A stretch of DNA of 64,000 nt, taken from NCBI RefSeq assembly GCF_022343555.1, contig NZ_JAKQZH010000001.1, forward strand, positions 558,001 to 622,000, read 5' to 3'. Made by a program: the position numbers and the translations under genes. Of the stretch, positions 55,109-64,000 are shown one piece after another. Positions within the stretch are counted from its first letter, which is position 1, and every line of letters begins with the position of its first letter. The notes under the pieces were generated by a model that was not told the origin of the DNA, did not search any database, and was given only the letters and a program-made list of their open reading frames with translations. This DNA is from Marinobacter sp. C7 (GTDB lineage Bacteria > Pseudomonadota > Gammaproteobacteria > Pseudomonadales > Oleiphilaceae).

Positions 55109-55124
55109 GTGTACACTTGTCAAC
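55109..55124. promoter_or_regulatory. Third DesT-like operator, in the desT promoter
   Basis: GTGTACACTTGTCAAC shares its first 12 bases with the first operator at 54995. It lies 27 bp before the desT ATG and suggests autorepression. Confidence 0.5.
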
Positions 55125-55150
55125 ACGCAAGGCAGACGGCACGGCAACGC

Positions 55151-55780
55151 ATGGCAGAACGACAACGACGAAAGCCCGGGGAAACGCGGGAGAAACTGAT
55201 GGGTGCAGCGCTGGCCCTGGTCGGCAAGGGACGGCACTTTGCCAGTCTCGGGATTCGGGAGGTGACGCGGCAGGCGGGCGTGGTTCCAACGTCTTTCTAC
55301 CGGCATTTCCGGAATATGGACGATCTGGGGCTGCAGCTGGTGGATGAACTTGGGCTGGTGTTGCGGCGCATGATGCGGGAGGCCCGCGCCAATGTGTTGC
55401 AGTCGGACAAGCTGATCGAGGAATCGGTGGGGATCTTCGTGGCCCATGCCCAGGCTAACCGGAGTTTCTTCCTGTTCATGGCCCAGGGTCTGGCGGGGGA
55501 GAGCCGGGCGGTGCAGGAAGGCATTCGCAGTGAAATGCGGTACTTTGCCAGTGAGCTGGCCAACGACCTCAGGCGGCTACGCCTGATGGATCATCTTACC
55601 GATGCCGATCTGGACCTGACCTGTGATCTGGTGGTGCGCACGGTTGCTTTCAGCCTGACCGACCTGCTCAGTGTTTCCCCCGATGATGACTACCAGCTTG
55701 GCCAGATCCGGAAGCGGACGAGCCGCTTCCTGCAGATGATCTTTGTAGGCGCCGGCCACTGGCAAAGCGACGGCACCTGA
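55151..55780 (+). CDS. desT: TetR-family regulator, DesT/FabR-like
   Basis: A 209-aa TetR protein with HTH IREVTRQAGVVPTSFYRHF, the form typical of the FabR/DesT group (VPTSFYRHF). DesT senses the ratio of saturated to unsaturated acyl-CoA and represses the desaturase pair. It is divergent from desCB, with three matching palindromes between and at the start. The ATG at 55151 is chosen because a longer frame from a GTG at 55109 would begin within an operator. Confidence 0.86.
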   Translation: MAERQRRKPGETREKLMGAALALVGKGRHFASLGIREVTRQAGVVPTSFYRHFRNMDDLGLQLVDELGLVLRRMMREARANVLQSDKLIEESVGIFVAHAQANRSFFLFMAQGLAGESRAVQEGIRSEMRYFASELANDLRRLRLMDHLTDADLDLTCDLVVRTVAFSLTDLLSVSPDDDYQLGQIRKRTSRFLQMIFVGAGHWQSDGT

Positions 55781-55792
55781 TTCCTGTATTCC

Positions 55793-57238
55793 CTACTTGC
55801 CTGCGGACGCGGTTCTCTTCCGGGTGCCGGTGCTTTTGGGGTTCGGGGGAAGCACCAGGCTCTCGATCTCGTCGAGCGCCTCGCCGGTGTAGACCGCGAG
55901 TCTCTGCATGCTGGGCAGCGTGTCACGGCAGCCGGTGTAGCCGAAGTTCAGCGAGCCGGCATAGCTCAGGCAGGTAATGTTAAGGGCGCCGCCATGGGCT
56001 ATCAGTGACACCGGGTACATGGCCTCGAGCCTTGCGCCCTCATAGTAGAGCGTCTGCTGCGGGCCCGGTACGTTCGAGATGGTGACATTGAACACCGGGC
56101 GCATGCGCCCGCCAAGCCCGGACATCAGTTGCAGGATGTAGGGCGACATCAGCATCATCGTGTACTGGGTCAGGGCACTGCGCGGGAGCTTTTGCAGATG
56201 CTCCTTGGCCCGTCGGGTCGAGGTCTTGATGTTCTGCAACCGGGTCAGAGGGTCGGGTTCGTCGGTTGCCAGAGAGGCGATCATGAAGCTGATCTGGGTG
56301 CCGGTGCCCTCGTCATCCGAGGGACGGATGTTCACCGGGATGCCCGCTGTGAGCGGAATATCCGGCAGATTGTTCTGTTCCTCCAGAAAACGGCGCAGCG
56401 CCGTCCCGCACAGATAGAGCACGATGTCGTTGAGGGAACCGCCGGAGGCGTGAGCCAGGGCTTTGAGACGGTCCAGCTGGTAATGCTGGGTCGCGAAGCG
56501 GCGCTGGGGGGTGACCCGGTGATTCAGGATCGAGACCGGGCCGGTGAACGGCGCAGTCAGGCCGTCTTCAGGGTGTCGCACCGAGTGCACCAGTCGGTTG
56601 CCGGCCTGCCAGAGCCTCGGCGCCATGTCCGCCTGCAATTTCAGGGCATCCATGGCCTGGGAAACGGCAGCAGGAATGGTGGCTTCCTTGTCGGTTTTGC
56701 TGCCCCTTCGGCGCTGTGGCTTGACGGACCAGGGCGGAAGCATTTCCCGCCGGTCCGGATCGGTCGTGAGCACCCGCTGCATCAGGCGCACACCGCTGAT
56801 GCCGTCGATCATCGAATGGTGCATCTTGGTGTACAGGGCAAACCGGTTGTTTTCCAGGCCCTCGATCACATGGCATTCCCAGAGCGGCCGGGAGAAATCC
56901 AGCGGGTTGGAGTGCAGGCGCGACACCAGTATACCCAGTTCCCGCTCGCCCCCGGGCCGCGGCAGGGCCGAGTGCCGCACGTGGTAATCCAGGTCGATCT
57001 TTTTGTCTTCCACCCAGTACGGGGCAACCAGCCGGCCAAGAAAGCCGGACCAGGCCAGTTTGTAGCCCCAGGGTGAGGCGATGTCGCCAGCTTCCTTCAT
57101 ACGGGTAACCATGTCCCGGAGGAAGGTTTCGGGAGCGCCCTCCGGCAGTGAAAAAATCTGCAGGGTGCCCACGTGCATCGGGGTGTCCTCAGATTCCACG
57201 GCCAGCCATGAGGCATCCAGTGTTCCCAGACGTTTCAT
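55793..57238 (-). CDS. Wax ester synthase / acyl-CoA:diacylglycerol acyltransferase
   Basis: A 481-aa bifunctional WS/DGAT, making wax esters from fatty alcohols and acyl-CoA and possibly triacylglycerol. The active-site motif HHSMIDG is at 140-146, after the usual N-terminal block LDASWLAVESEDTPMHVG, and the C-terminal SNVPGPQQTLYYEGARLEAMYP fits the family (landmark: SNVPGPQQTLYYEGA). The tail is basic. It is a hallmark of Marinobacter lipid storage, and it sits 13 bp from the convergent desT. Confidence 0.94.
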   Translation of the reverse strand: MKRLGTLDASWLAVESEDTPMHVGTLQIFSLPEGAPETFLRDMVTRMKEAGDIASPWGYKLAWSGFLGRLVAPYWVEDKKIDLDYHVRHSALPRPGGERELGILVSRLHSNPLDFSRPLWECHVIEGLENNRFALYTKMHHSMIDGISGVRLMQRVLTTDPDRREMLPPWSVKPQRRRGSKTDKEATIPAAVSQAMDALKLQADMAPRLWQAGNRLVHSVRHPEDGLTAPFTGPVSILNHRVTPQRRFATQHYQLDRLKALAHASGGSLNDIVLYLCGTALRRFLEEQNNLPDIPLTAGIPVNIRPSDDEGTGTQISFMIASLATDEPDPLTRLQNIKTSTRRAKEHLQKLPRSALTQYTMMLMSPYILQLMSGLGGRMRPVFNVTISNVPGPQQTLYYEGARLEAMYPVSLIAHGGALNITCLSYAGSLNFGYTGCRDTLPSMQRLAVYTGEALDEIESLVLPPNPKSTGTRKRTASAGK

Positions 57239-57381
57239 TCCTTGTTGTACTCCACTAACAATGTAAGGGATTTTTAGTTGTAGCTAGAAAGTATACTGAT
57301 AATGGACCGTGTTCACGATTCAGGGTGCTATAAAGTTCCCAGTTCGGACGAATTTTTTTATTGTGCTCGGGAGAGAGTTTG

Positions 57382-57762
57382 ATGCAGTTTCTCAATGGCA
57401 TAACCCTGCTGCTGGTGTACCAGCTGGTCGGAGAGATAACCGTGCGATTGCTGGGGGTGCCCATTCCCGGGCCAGTACTCGGCATGGTGATGCTGTTCAT
57501 CACCCTGTGGATCCGGGGCAGTACGCCGGAATCGGTGGAAACCGCCTCTACCGCGCTGCTCAGTCACCTTTCGCTGCTGTTTGTGCCAGCGGGCGTTGGC
57601 ATGATGGCGCACTTCAGTCGGATCGCAGATGAGTGGCTGCCCATTACCCTGGCGCTGCTGCTGAGCACGGTCATTACCATGGTGGCAACCGCTCTGGTGA
57701 TGCAACTGACCACACGGTGGCTGGTCGGTTCGGCCGCACAAGAGGAGCAGGACCATGAATGA
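57382..57762 (+). CDS. lrgA: LrgA/CidA-family holin-like protein
   Basis: A 126-aa inner-membrane protein with four hydrophobic helices and family segments PGPVLGMVMLFITLW and LSLLFVPAGVGMMAH. The ATG at 57382 follows GGGAGAGAG. It overlaps lrgB by 8 bp. LrgAB/CidAB pairs have been linked to murein hydrolase control and to pyruvate or by-product transport; which applies here is unknown. Confidence 0.88.
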   Translation: MQFLNGITLLLVYQLVGEITVRLLGVPIPGPVLGMVMLFITLWIRGSTPESVETASTALLSHLSLLFVPAGVGMMAHFSRIADEWLPITLALLLSTVITMVATALVMQLTTRWLVGSAAQEEQDHE

Positions 57763-58486
57763 TCCCGGCTTGAAGGATATCTGGGTCTACCTTTCCGCCT
57801 CGCCGCTGCTGGGGCTGACCATTACTCTGGTGGCCTATGGTCTGGCCTACCGGCTGTATCTGCGCACCAATTCCAATCCACTGGCCAACCCGGTAGTGAC
57901 GTCCGTCGCCATGCTCATTGGCCTGCTGTTGCTGACCCGAACCTCCTACAACGATTATTTCGAGGGCGGCCAGTTCGTGCACTTTCTGCTCGGTCCGGCT
58001 ACGGTGGCACTGGCGGTACCGTTGTACCAGCAGTTCTCGAGGCTGCGTCAACTCTGGATGCCGGTTACCATCTCGTTGTTGTGCGGTGTGGTGATTGCGG
58101 CGGGCAGCTCAATCTGGCTGGCCCGGATCTTCGGCGGCTCATTCGAGATCCAGATGTCCCTGGCGCCGAAATCGGCCACGGCACCTGTGGCCATGGGCAT
58201 CTCCGAGAAAATCGGCGGCCTGCCATCGCTGACGGCTGTGCTGGTCGTCATCACCGGGATTACCGGTGCGGTGCTGGGCACCAAGCTGTTCGAATGGATC
58301 CGGGTGAAGGATGACACCGCCAAGGGGATCGCCATGGGCGTCGCGGCTCACGGTATCGGCACCGCCCGGGCGTTCCAGGTCAGCAACCAGATGGGCGCCT
58401 TTTCGGGACTGGCCATGGCGTTGTCCGCGTTCGCCACCGCGGTATTGGTGCCCTGGCTGGTAGACTGGATGCAAACGCTTTTTTAA
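57755..58486 (+). CDS. lrgB: LrgB/CidB-family membrane protein
   Basis: A 243-aa polytopic membrane protein with family motifs ALAVPLYQQ, LAPKSATAPVAMGISEKIGG (written as SATAPVAMGISEKIGG) and AAHGIGTARAFQ. It is the partner of the upstream LrgA and read from the same transcript. Confidence 0.9.
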   Translation: MNDPGLKDIWVYLSASPLLGLTITLVAYGLAYRLYLRTNSNPLANPVVTSVAMLIGLLLLTRTSYNDYFEGGQFVHFLLGPATVALAVPLYQQFSRLRQLWMPVTISLLCGVVIAAGSSIWLARIFGGSFEIQMSLAPKSATAPVAMGISEKIGGLPSLTAVLVVITGITGAVLGTKLFEWIRVKDDTAKGIAMGVAAHGIGTARAFQVSNQMGAFSGLAMALSAFATAVLVPWLVDWMQTLF

Positions 58487-58563
58487 GGCAAATTTCACAC
58501 ACCAGAATAACAAACGGTCAGACGTTCAAAGACACGTGACAACAAGCTGAGGTTTTATCGCAC

Positions 58564-59922
58564 ATGCAAACCAAGTTTCTTCTCGACGAAAGCCAGATGC
58601 CCAGGTACTGGTACAACCTGCAGGCCGATTTCCCCGAGCCGCTGGCGGAGGTACTGCACCCGGGTACCAAACAGCCGGTCGGTCCGGCGGACCTGGAGCC
58701 CCTGTTTCCCATGGAACTGATCCAGCAGGAAGTGTCCACCGAGCGGGAAATCGAGATTCCCGAACCGGTTCGTGACGTCTATCGGCTCTGGCGCCCGGCA
58801 CCGCTGTATCGGGCACACCGTCTGGAGAAGGCTCTGGGAACCCCGGCCAAGATTTTCTACAAGTACGAAGGTGTCAGCCCGGCGGGCAGTCACAAGCCCA
58901 ATACCGCCATCCCGCAGGCGTTCTATAACCAGCAGGCGGGTATCCGGACACTGACCACCGAGACCGGGGCGGGGCAGTGGGGGACCTCCCTTTCTTTCGC
59001 CGGTTCCCTGTTCGACATCGATGTCACCGTGTTCCAGGTGCGGGTTTCCTATAACCAGAAGCCCTACCGCCGTGCGGTGATGGAAACCTACGGCGCAAAG
59101 TGCGTGCCGTCGCCTTCCGAATTGACCGAGTTCGGCCGCAAGGTGCTCGCCGAGAACCCCGATCATACCGGTAGCCTCGGTATCGCCATTTCCGAGGCGG
59201 TAGAGCTGGCGGTTCAGGATCCGAACACCAAATACGCCCTGGGCTCGGTGCTGAACCACGTACTGCTGCACCAGAGCGTGATTGGCCTGGAAGCGATGCA
59301 ACAAATGGAAATGGCTGATTGCTGGCCGGACGTGATCGTGGGTTGTACCGGCGGCGGTTCCAACTTTGCCGGCATTGCTTTCCCGTTCATGGGCCATGCC
59401 CTGCGTGGTGGCGAGAAATCACGGATAGTCGCGGTCGAACCGTCGGCTTGTCCCACCCTGACCCGGGGCAAGTACGCCTATGATTACGGCGATACCGCCC
59501 ACATGACGCCGCTGACCAAGATGCACACCCTGGGCTCCGGCTTCACGCCACCCGGTTTCCACGCCGGTGGGCTGCGTTATCACGGTATGGCGCCAATGGT
59601 GTCCCACGCCAAGGAACTGGGACTGTTTGATGCTGTGTCCTATACGCAGCGGGAGTGCTTCGAGGCAGGTGTGCTGTTTGCCCGCAACGAGGGCATCGTG
59701 CCGGCACCGGAGGCCAACCACGCGGTCAAGGGCGCCATCGAGGAGGCACTGCGGTGCAAGCGTGAGGGCAAGGAGGAGGTGATTCTGTTCAACCTCTGCG
59801 GCCATGGCCATTTCGATATGGCCGCCTATACGTCCTATTTCGAAGGGCAGCTTGAGGACTACGAATACGATGAGCAGGAACTGGCCATGGCGCTGTCCGG
59901 CCTGCCGTCTGTTTCAGCCTGA
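58564..59922 (+). CDS. TrpB2-type tryptophan synthase beta-like protein
   Basis: A 452-aa PLP enzyme of the TrpB2 group: long N-terminus ([15 protein letters not shown]), PLP lysine Lys111 in SHKPNTA, phosphate-binding [11 protein letters not shown] and C-terminal [10 protein letters not shown]. TrpB2 makes tryptophan from indole and serine without needing TrpA, so it may salvage indole. It stands alone, without trpA nearby. Confidence 0.9.
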   Translation: MQTKFLLDESQMPRYWYNLQADFPEPLAEVLHPGTKQPVGPADLEPLFPMELIQQEVSTEREIEIPEPVRDVYRLWRPAPLYRAHRLEKALGTPAKIFYKYEGVSPAGSHKPNTAIPQAFYNQQAGIRTLTTETGAGQWGTSLSFAGSLFDIDVTVFQVRVSYNQKPYRRAVMETYGAKCVPSPSELTEFGRKVLAENPDHTGSLGIAISEAVELAVQDPNTKYALGSVLNHVLLHQSVIGLEAMQQMEMADCWPDVIVGCTGGGSNFAGIAFPFMGHALRGGEKSRIVAVEPSACPTLTRGKYAYDYGDTAHMTPLTKMHTLGSGFTPPGFHAGGLRYHGMAPMVSHAKELGLFDAVSYTQRECFEAGVLFARNEGIVPAPEANHAVKGAIEEALRCKREGKEEVILFNLCGHGHFDMAAYTSYFEGQLEDYEYDEQELAMALSGLPSVSA

Positions 59923-59954
59923 TCAATCGTTCCCACCACAATAAGACCTCCCGT

Positions 59955-59989
59955 CTCTGCCGCCGGCATTGAGTTGCCCGGTGGCAGAG
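59955..59989. terminator. Hairpin between convergent trpB2 and spoVR genes
   Basis: A 12-bp stem (59955-59966 with 59978-59989, one G-T pair) lies in the gap between the two convergent stop codons. T-rich runs are weak on both sides, so it may be a bidirectional but inefficient terminator. Confidence 0.55.
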
Positions 59990-59995
59990 GCAGGA

Positions 59996-61555
59996 TCACT
60001 CTTCAATGGGCGAGGGTGGAGGGCAATGATATTCCTCCACAACCGTACCGTCATCCACGCTTTCCAGGTGCACATCAAAGCCCCAGAGCCGATGCACATG
60101 GCGCACTACTTCCTCGGTGTCTTCACCCAGAGGCACCCGGTCAACGGGTATATGCCGGAGCGTCAGCGATCGGTCGCCACGGACATCCACATTCCATACC
60201 TGGATATTCGGTTCCCGGTAACTCAGGTTGTACTGCCGGGCCAGCTTTTCGCGCAGCGGCCGGTAACCGGGGTCATCGTGAATGGCGGTGACCGTGTAAT
60301 GATCCTCCTGATCGTCATTCTCGATGGCGAAGAGTTTCAGGTCGCGCATCACCTTGGGTGACAGGAACTGCTGGATGAAACTCTCATCCTTGAAGTTGCG
60401 CATGGCGAAGTGCAGCGTTTCCAGCCAGTCCGAACCGGCAATGTCCGGGAACCATTCCCGGTCCTCTTCGGTGGGAGTCTCGCAGATCCGCCGGAGGTCG
60501 GTGAAAATCGAGAAGCCGAGGGTGTAGGGGTTGATGCCGGAATACCACGGGCTGTTGAACGGGGGTTGGTATACCACCGCTGAATGGCTCTGCAGAAACT
60601 CGAGCATGAAGCCGTCGTTCACCAGACCCTTGTCGTACATGCGGTGCAGCAGGGTGTAGTGCCAGAACGTGGCCCAGCCCTCGTTCATCACCTGGGTCTG
60701 GCGCTGCGGATAGAAATACTGCCCGAGCTTGCGCACGATCCGGATGATCTCCCGCTGCCAGGTCTCGAGCAGGGGAGCGTTTTTCTCGATGAAATACAGC
60801 AGGTTCTCCTGGGGCTCCTCCGGGAAGCGGCGCTGGCGTCTGACCGGGTCATCGTCATCATCCAGCCTGGGGATGGTGCGCCAGAGGTCGTTTATCCGCC
60901 GCTGCTGGTATTCTTCACGTTCTTTCTGACGGCGCGCTTCCTCGGCGGCAGAAATGGGCGGTGGACGTTTGTAGCGGTCCACCCCGTAGTTCATCAGGGC
61001 GTGGCAGGAATCCAGAATCTCCTCCACTGCGTCGACGCCGTGGCGCTCTTCGCACTCGGCCACATAATTGCGGGCGAAAACCAGGTAATCGATGATGGCG
61101 CTGGCGTCGGTCCAGGTCCGGAACAGGTAGTTTCCCTTGAAGAAGGAGTTATGGCCGTAGCAGGCGTGGGCAATCACCAGTGCCTGCATGGGCAGAGTGT
61201 TCTCCTCCATCAGGTAGGCGATACACGGGTTGGAGTTGATCACGATCTCGTAGGCCAGCCCCATCTGCCCGCGCTGGTAGCCCTTGGCGGTGTTCAGGAA
61301 CTGCTTGCCGAAGGACCAGTGATGGTAGCCCACGGGCATGCCCACCGAGCTGTAGGCATCCATCATCTGCTCGGCGCTGATGACCTCGATCTGGTTCGGG
61401 TAGGTATCCAGGCCGAACTCCTGTGCGCACCTGGCGATCTCCTCGTCGTACTGCTGGATCAGTTCGAAGGTCCATTCCGAACCGGTGGAAATCGGTTTCC
61501 TGGCCCCGGGCTGCTGGTTTTCCGGAGCGTTCGGACGGTCGACAGTCTTACTCAT
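59996..61555 (-). CDS. SpoVR/YcgB family protein
   Basis: A 519-aa cytoplasmic protein of the SpoVR family (blocks [25 protein letters not shown] and [18 protein letters not shown]), which carries conserved His/Glu residues suggestive of a metal site. Its start overlaps the yeaH-like gene by 4 bp, and the prkA-yeaH-ycgB trio is conserved across proteobacteria as a stress and stationary-phase module. Biochemical activity is not known. Confidence 0.92.
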   Translation of the reverse strand: MSKTVDRPNAPENQQPGARKPISTGSEWTFELIQQYDEEIARCAQEFGLDTYPNQIEVISAEQMMDAYSSVGMPVGYHHWSFGKQFLNTAKGYQRGQMGLAYEIVINSNPCIAYLMEENTLPMQALVIAHACYGHNSFFKGNYLFRTWTDASAIIDYLVFARNYVAECEERHGVDAVEEILDSCHALMNYGVDRYKRPPPISAAEEARRQKEREEYQQRRINDLWRTIPRLDDDDDPVRRQRRFPEEPQENLLYFIEKNAPLLETWQREIIRIVRKLGQYFYPQRQTQVMNEGWATFWHYTLLHRMYDKGLVNDGFMLEFLQSHSAVVYQPPFNSPWYSGINPYTLGFSIFTDLRRICETPTEEDREWFPDIAGSDWLETLHFAMRNFKDESFIQQFLSPKVMRDLKLFAIENDDQEDHYTVTAIHDDPGYRPLREKLARQYNLSYREPNIQVWNVDVRGDRSLTLRHIPVDRVPLGEDTEEVVRHVHRLWGFDVHLESVDDGTVVEEYHCPPPSPIEE

Positions 61556-62847
61556 GCGGCTTTCCTCTCGAACAACTGGCGGAACACCGGGTAGATCTCT
61601 CCCGGGTCGGCGATTTGCTGCATGGCAAAGCTCTGGGGGAACCGTTCCAGGATCTTTTCGTACTCGTACCAGAGCATCTGGTGATCCTGGGGCGTGATTT
61701 CCACATAGGCGTAATACTGGACCAGCGGCAGAATGCTGTCGGCCAGCAGCTTGCCACAGACCGGGGAGTCGTCATTCCAGTTGTCGCCGTCCGACGCCTG
61801 GGCGGCGTAAATATTCCATTCCGACGGGGAGTAGCGGGACTCGATGATCTTGTGCATCAGCTTGATCGCACTGGAGACGATGGTGCCGCCGGTCTCCCGG
61901 CTGTAGAAGAACTCCTCCTCGTCCACTTCCTTGGCGCTGGTGTGGTGGCGGATGAAGACCACATCGATCTTCTTGTAGTTCTTCTTGAGGAACAGGTAGA
62001 GCAGGATGAAGAAGCGCTTGGCAATGTCCTTGTGCATCTGGGTCATGGAGCCGGAGACATCCATCAGGCAGAACATCACCGCACTGGTGGCCGGTTTCGG
62101 TTGCTTCACGTGCTGGCGGTAGCGCAGATCGATCTCGTCGATGAACGGGATTCGCCGAACATTGGCCTTGAGTCGGGCGATCTCGTCCTCGAGTACCTTG
62201 ATCTGGTCATCGTGGCTGAAGGCCGGGTCCAGATCTTCCGGTGCCGATTTCAGGGCTTGCAGCTGTTTTTCCAGATCCCGGATCTTCTTCTTGCGGGCAC
62301 CGCCAAGGCCGAGGCGCCGAGCGTGGGCTCCCCGCAGGGATCGCACCACGTCCAGCTTGGCCGGAACGCCCTGATTGGTGAAGCCGGCCCGCACGTATTT
62401 GAACGCTTCGGTGTCCTTGAGTTTCTTGCGCGCCAGGTTGGGCAGTTCGAGGTCATCGAACAGGAAGTCGAGGAACTCCTCCTGGGTGATCTGGAAAGCG
62501 AACTCGTCCATGCCTTCACCATCCGGGCTGGCCTGGCCCTGACCACCCCCCTGGCCACCACCGCCCTGGGGCTTGGGGATCATGTCCCCGGCCACAAATT
62601 CCTGGTTGCCGGGGTGCACCATCTCCCGCCGGCCGCCCTGGCCGTGGTGGAAGATGGGCTCGTCGATATCCCGGGTCGGGATACTGACTTTCTCACCCCG
62701 TTCAACGTCCGTGATCGAGCGCTTGTGCACCGCATCGGCCACCGCTTTCTTGATGTGGTGGCGGTAGCGGCGCAGGAACCGCTCCCGGTTCACCGCGCTC
62801 TTGTTCTTGCCATTCAACCGCCGGTCGACGATGTGGGTCATACCCAT
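61552..62847 (-). CDS. yeaH: YeaH/YhbH family (DUF444) protein
   Basis: A 431-aa protein of the DUF444 family. The N-terminus ([27 protein letters not shown], landmark [18 protein letters not shown]) is typical, a Gly-rich stretch follows ([11 protein letters not shown]), and the C-terminal half has a von Willebrand-like fold with the metal motif DVSGSMT. It acts with PrkA kinase and SpoVR; in Bacillus and E. coli the homologues belong to the same stress response. Confidence 0.92.
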   Translation of the reverse strand: MGMTHIVDRRLNGKNKSAVNRERFLRRYRHHIKKAVADAVHKRSITDVERGEKVSIPTRDIDEPIFHHGQGGRREMVHPGNQEFVAGDMIPKPQGGGGQGGGQGQASPDGEGMDEFAFQITQEEFLDFLFDDLELPNLARKKLKDTEAFKYVRAGFTNQGVPAKLDVVRSLRGAHARRLGLGGARKKKIRDLEKQLQALKSAPEDLDPAFSHDDQIKVLEDEIARLKANVRRIPFIDEIDLRYRQHVKQPKPATSAVMFCLMDVSGSMTQMHKDIAKRFFILLYLFLKKNYKKIDVVFIRHHTSAKEVDEEEFFYSRETGGTIVSSAIKLMHKIIESRYSPSEWNIYAAQASDGDNWNDDSPVCGKLLADSILPLVQYYAYVEITPQDHQMLWYEYEKILERFPQSFAMQQIADPGEIYPVFRQLFERKAA

Positions 62848-62880
62848 AGTGCTACTCCCATCAGTGACTGGTCACTGATT

Positions 62881-64000
62881 TCAGTGAGACTTGCGAACAC
62901 GCAGGTACCATTCGGCCAACAGCCGTACCTGCTTCTCGGTGTAGCCTCGCTCGACCATACGTTCGACGAACTGCTTGTGCTTCTTCTGGTCTTCCTGACT
63001 GGCTTTCGGGTTGAAGGAGATGACCGGCAGAAGATCCTCGGTGTTGGAGAACATCTTCTTCTCGATCACGCTGCGCAGCTTCTCGTAGCTGAGCCAGGAT
63101 GGGTTGCGGCCCTGGTTGTTGGCCCGGGCGCGCAGCACGAAGTTGACCACCTCGTTGCGGAAGTCCTTCGGGTTGCTGATGCCCGCCGGCTTCTCGATCT
63201 TCTCCAGCTCGTCATTGATGGACGCGCGGTCGAGGATTTCGCCGGTCTCCGGATCCCGGTATTCCTGGTCCTGAATCCAGAAGTCGGCATAGGTCACGTA
63301 ACGGTCGAACAGGTTCTGACCGTATTCGCTGTAACTTTCCAGATAGGCGGTCTGGATTTCCTTGCCGATGAACTGGACATAGTGCGGCGCCAGGTATTCC
63401 TTGATGAACCGCAGGTACTTCTCCTGGATCTCAGACTGGAACTGCTCCTGCTCGATCTGCTTCTCCAGCACATACAGCAGGTGCACCGGGTTGGCCGCCA
63501 CCTCGGTGGTGTCAAAGTTGAAGACCTTGGAGAGAATCTTGAACGCGAAACGGGTGGACAGGCCATCCATGCCTTCCATCACCCCGGCGGCATCCCGATA
63601 CTCCTGGATGGACTTGGCTTTCGGGTCGGTGTCCTTGATGTTCTGGCCGTCGTACACCTTCATCTTCGAGAAGATGCTGGAATTTTCCGGTTCCTTGATC
63701 CGGGACAGCACCGAAAACTGCGCTAGCATGTCCAGGGTATCGGGCGCACAGGGCGCACCGTACAGGGAACTGTTGGTCAGCAGCTTCTTGTAGATCTCGA
63801 TTTCCTCGGTGACCCTCAGGCAGTAGGGCACCTTGACGATGTAGACCCGGTCCAGGAACGCCTCGTTGTGCTTGTTGTTCCGGAAGGTCTGCCACTCGGA
63901 TTCGTTGGAGTGGGCCAGGATCACGCCGTCGAACGGCACCGATCCCATGCCCTCGGTGGTGTTGTAGTTGCCTTCCTGGGTGGCGGTCAGCAACGGATGC
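62881..64000 (-). CDS. prkA: PrkA-type serine protein kinase / AAA protein, partial
   Basis: The last 372 or so residues of a protein of about 640 aa; the N-terminal AAA+ region lies beyond the right edge. The visible part starts HPLLTATQEGNYNTTEGMGSVPFDG and covers the end of the AAA domain (LAHSNESEWQTF) and the whole C-terminal PrkA domain. It is the first gene of the prkA-yeaH-spoVR operon, with 33 bp to yeaH. Confidence 0.93.
   Translation of the reverse strand, partial: HPLLTATQEGNYNTTEGMGSVPFDGVILAHSNESEWQTFRNNKHNEAFLDRVYIVKVPYCLRVTEEIEIYKKLLTNSSLYGAPCAPDTLDMLAQFSVLSRIKEPENSSIFSKMKVYDGQNIKDTDPKAKSIQEYRDAAGVMEGMDGLSTRFAFKILSKVFNFDTTEVAANPVHLLYVLEKQIEQEQFQSEIQEKYLRFIKEYLAPHYVQFIGKEIQTAYLESYSEYGQNLFDRYVTYADFWIQDQEYRDPETGEILDRASINDELEKIEKPAGISNPKDFRNEVVNFVLRARANNQGRNPSWLSYEKLRSVIEKKMFSNTEDLLPVISFNPKASQEDQKKHKQFVERMVERGYTEKQVRLLAEWYLRVRKSH

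Overview
The window looks like chromosome of a halophilic, denitrifying gammaproteobacterium, most likely Marinobacter or a close relative. This rests on the evenly high GC, a wax-ester synthase/DGAT, a complete nar-nos respiratory block, a Pseudomonas-type glucose-uptake layout and a DesT-DesCB-type desaturase locus. No rRNA, tRNA, prophage, IS element or CRISPR array was recognised.

Layout. (1) 1-9.1 kb: a periplasmic solute-binding protein cut by the left edge, then a two-component system (GltR/GtrS type), a LamB-type porin and a CUT1 sugar ABC transporter. (2) 9.1-14.6 kb: an Fe-S prokaryotic (6-4) photolyase, hemN, and ubiU-ubiV for oxygen-independent ubiquinone synthesis. (3) 14.7-19.8 kb: an RND efflux pump, its adaptor and a TetR repressor. 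(4) 19.8-22.3 kb: a small operon behind a strong NsrR-like site, encoding a 46-aa protein, an NfuA-N/SufT fusion and a bacteriohemerythrin; then ubiT. (5) 22.4-44.3 kb: the denitrification block narL-narX / narK-narGHJI-ppiase / dnr / two small uncharacterised genes / nosR-nosZ-nosDFYL. Nitrite and NO reductase genes are not in the window. (6) 44.5-50.9 kb: a ThDP enzyme, an FAD oxidoreductase, a DUF6448 protein, a membrane-anchored AraC regulator and moaA. (7) 51-52.7 kb: a short RIC-like hemerythrin and a small operon ending in nsrR. (8) 52.7-59.9 kb: desaturase, its reductase and a TetR regulator, WS/DGAT, lrgAB and trpB2. (9) 60-64 kb: spoVR, yeaH and prkA (prkA cut by the right edge).

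Most of the middle of the window serves life without oxygen: nitrate and N2O respiration, oxygen-independent heme and quinone synthesis, Mo-cofactor synthesis and NO damage control. FNR/DNR-like boxes precede narK, narG, dnr, ubiU, ubiT and a hemerythrin gene. The ubiU and ubiT promoters share the same box, spacing and -10 hexamer although they are 9.6 kb apart. NsrR-like sites mark two NO-response operons.

Two observations stand out. First, the NsrR-box operon carries a chimera that joins the client-binding domain of NfuA to a SufT domain, which suggests a nitrosative-stress Fe-S repair module. Second, a family of sixteen 30-bp hairpin repeats lies in clusters of two to five in five intergenic gaps beside anaerobic-metabolism genes. 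It has two subtypes that differ by compensating changes in both arms.
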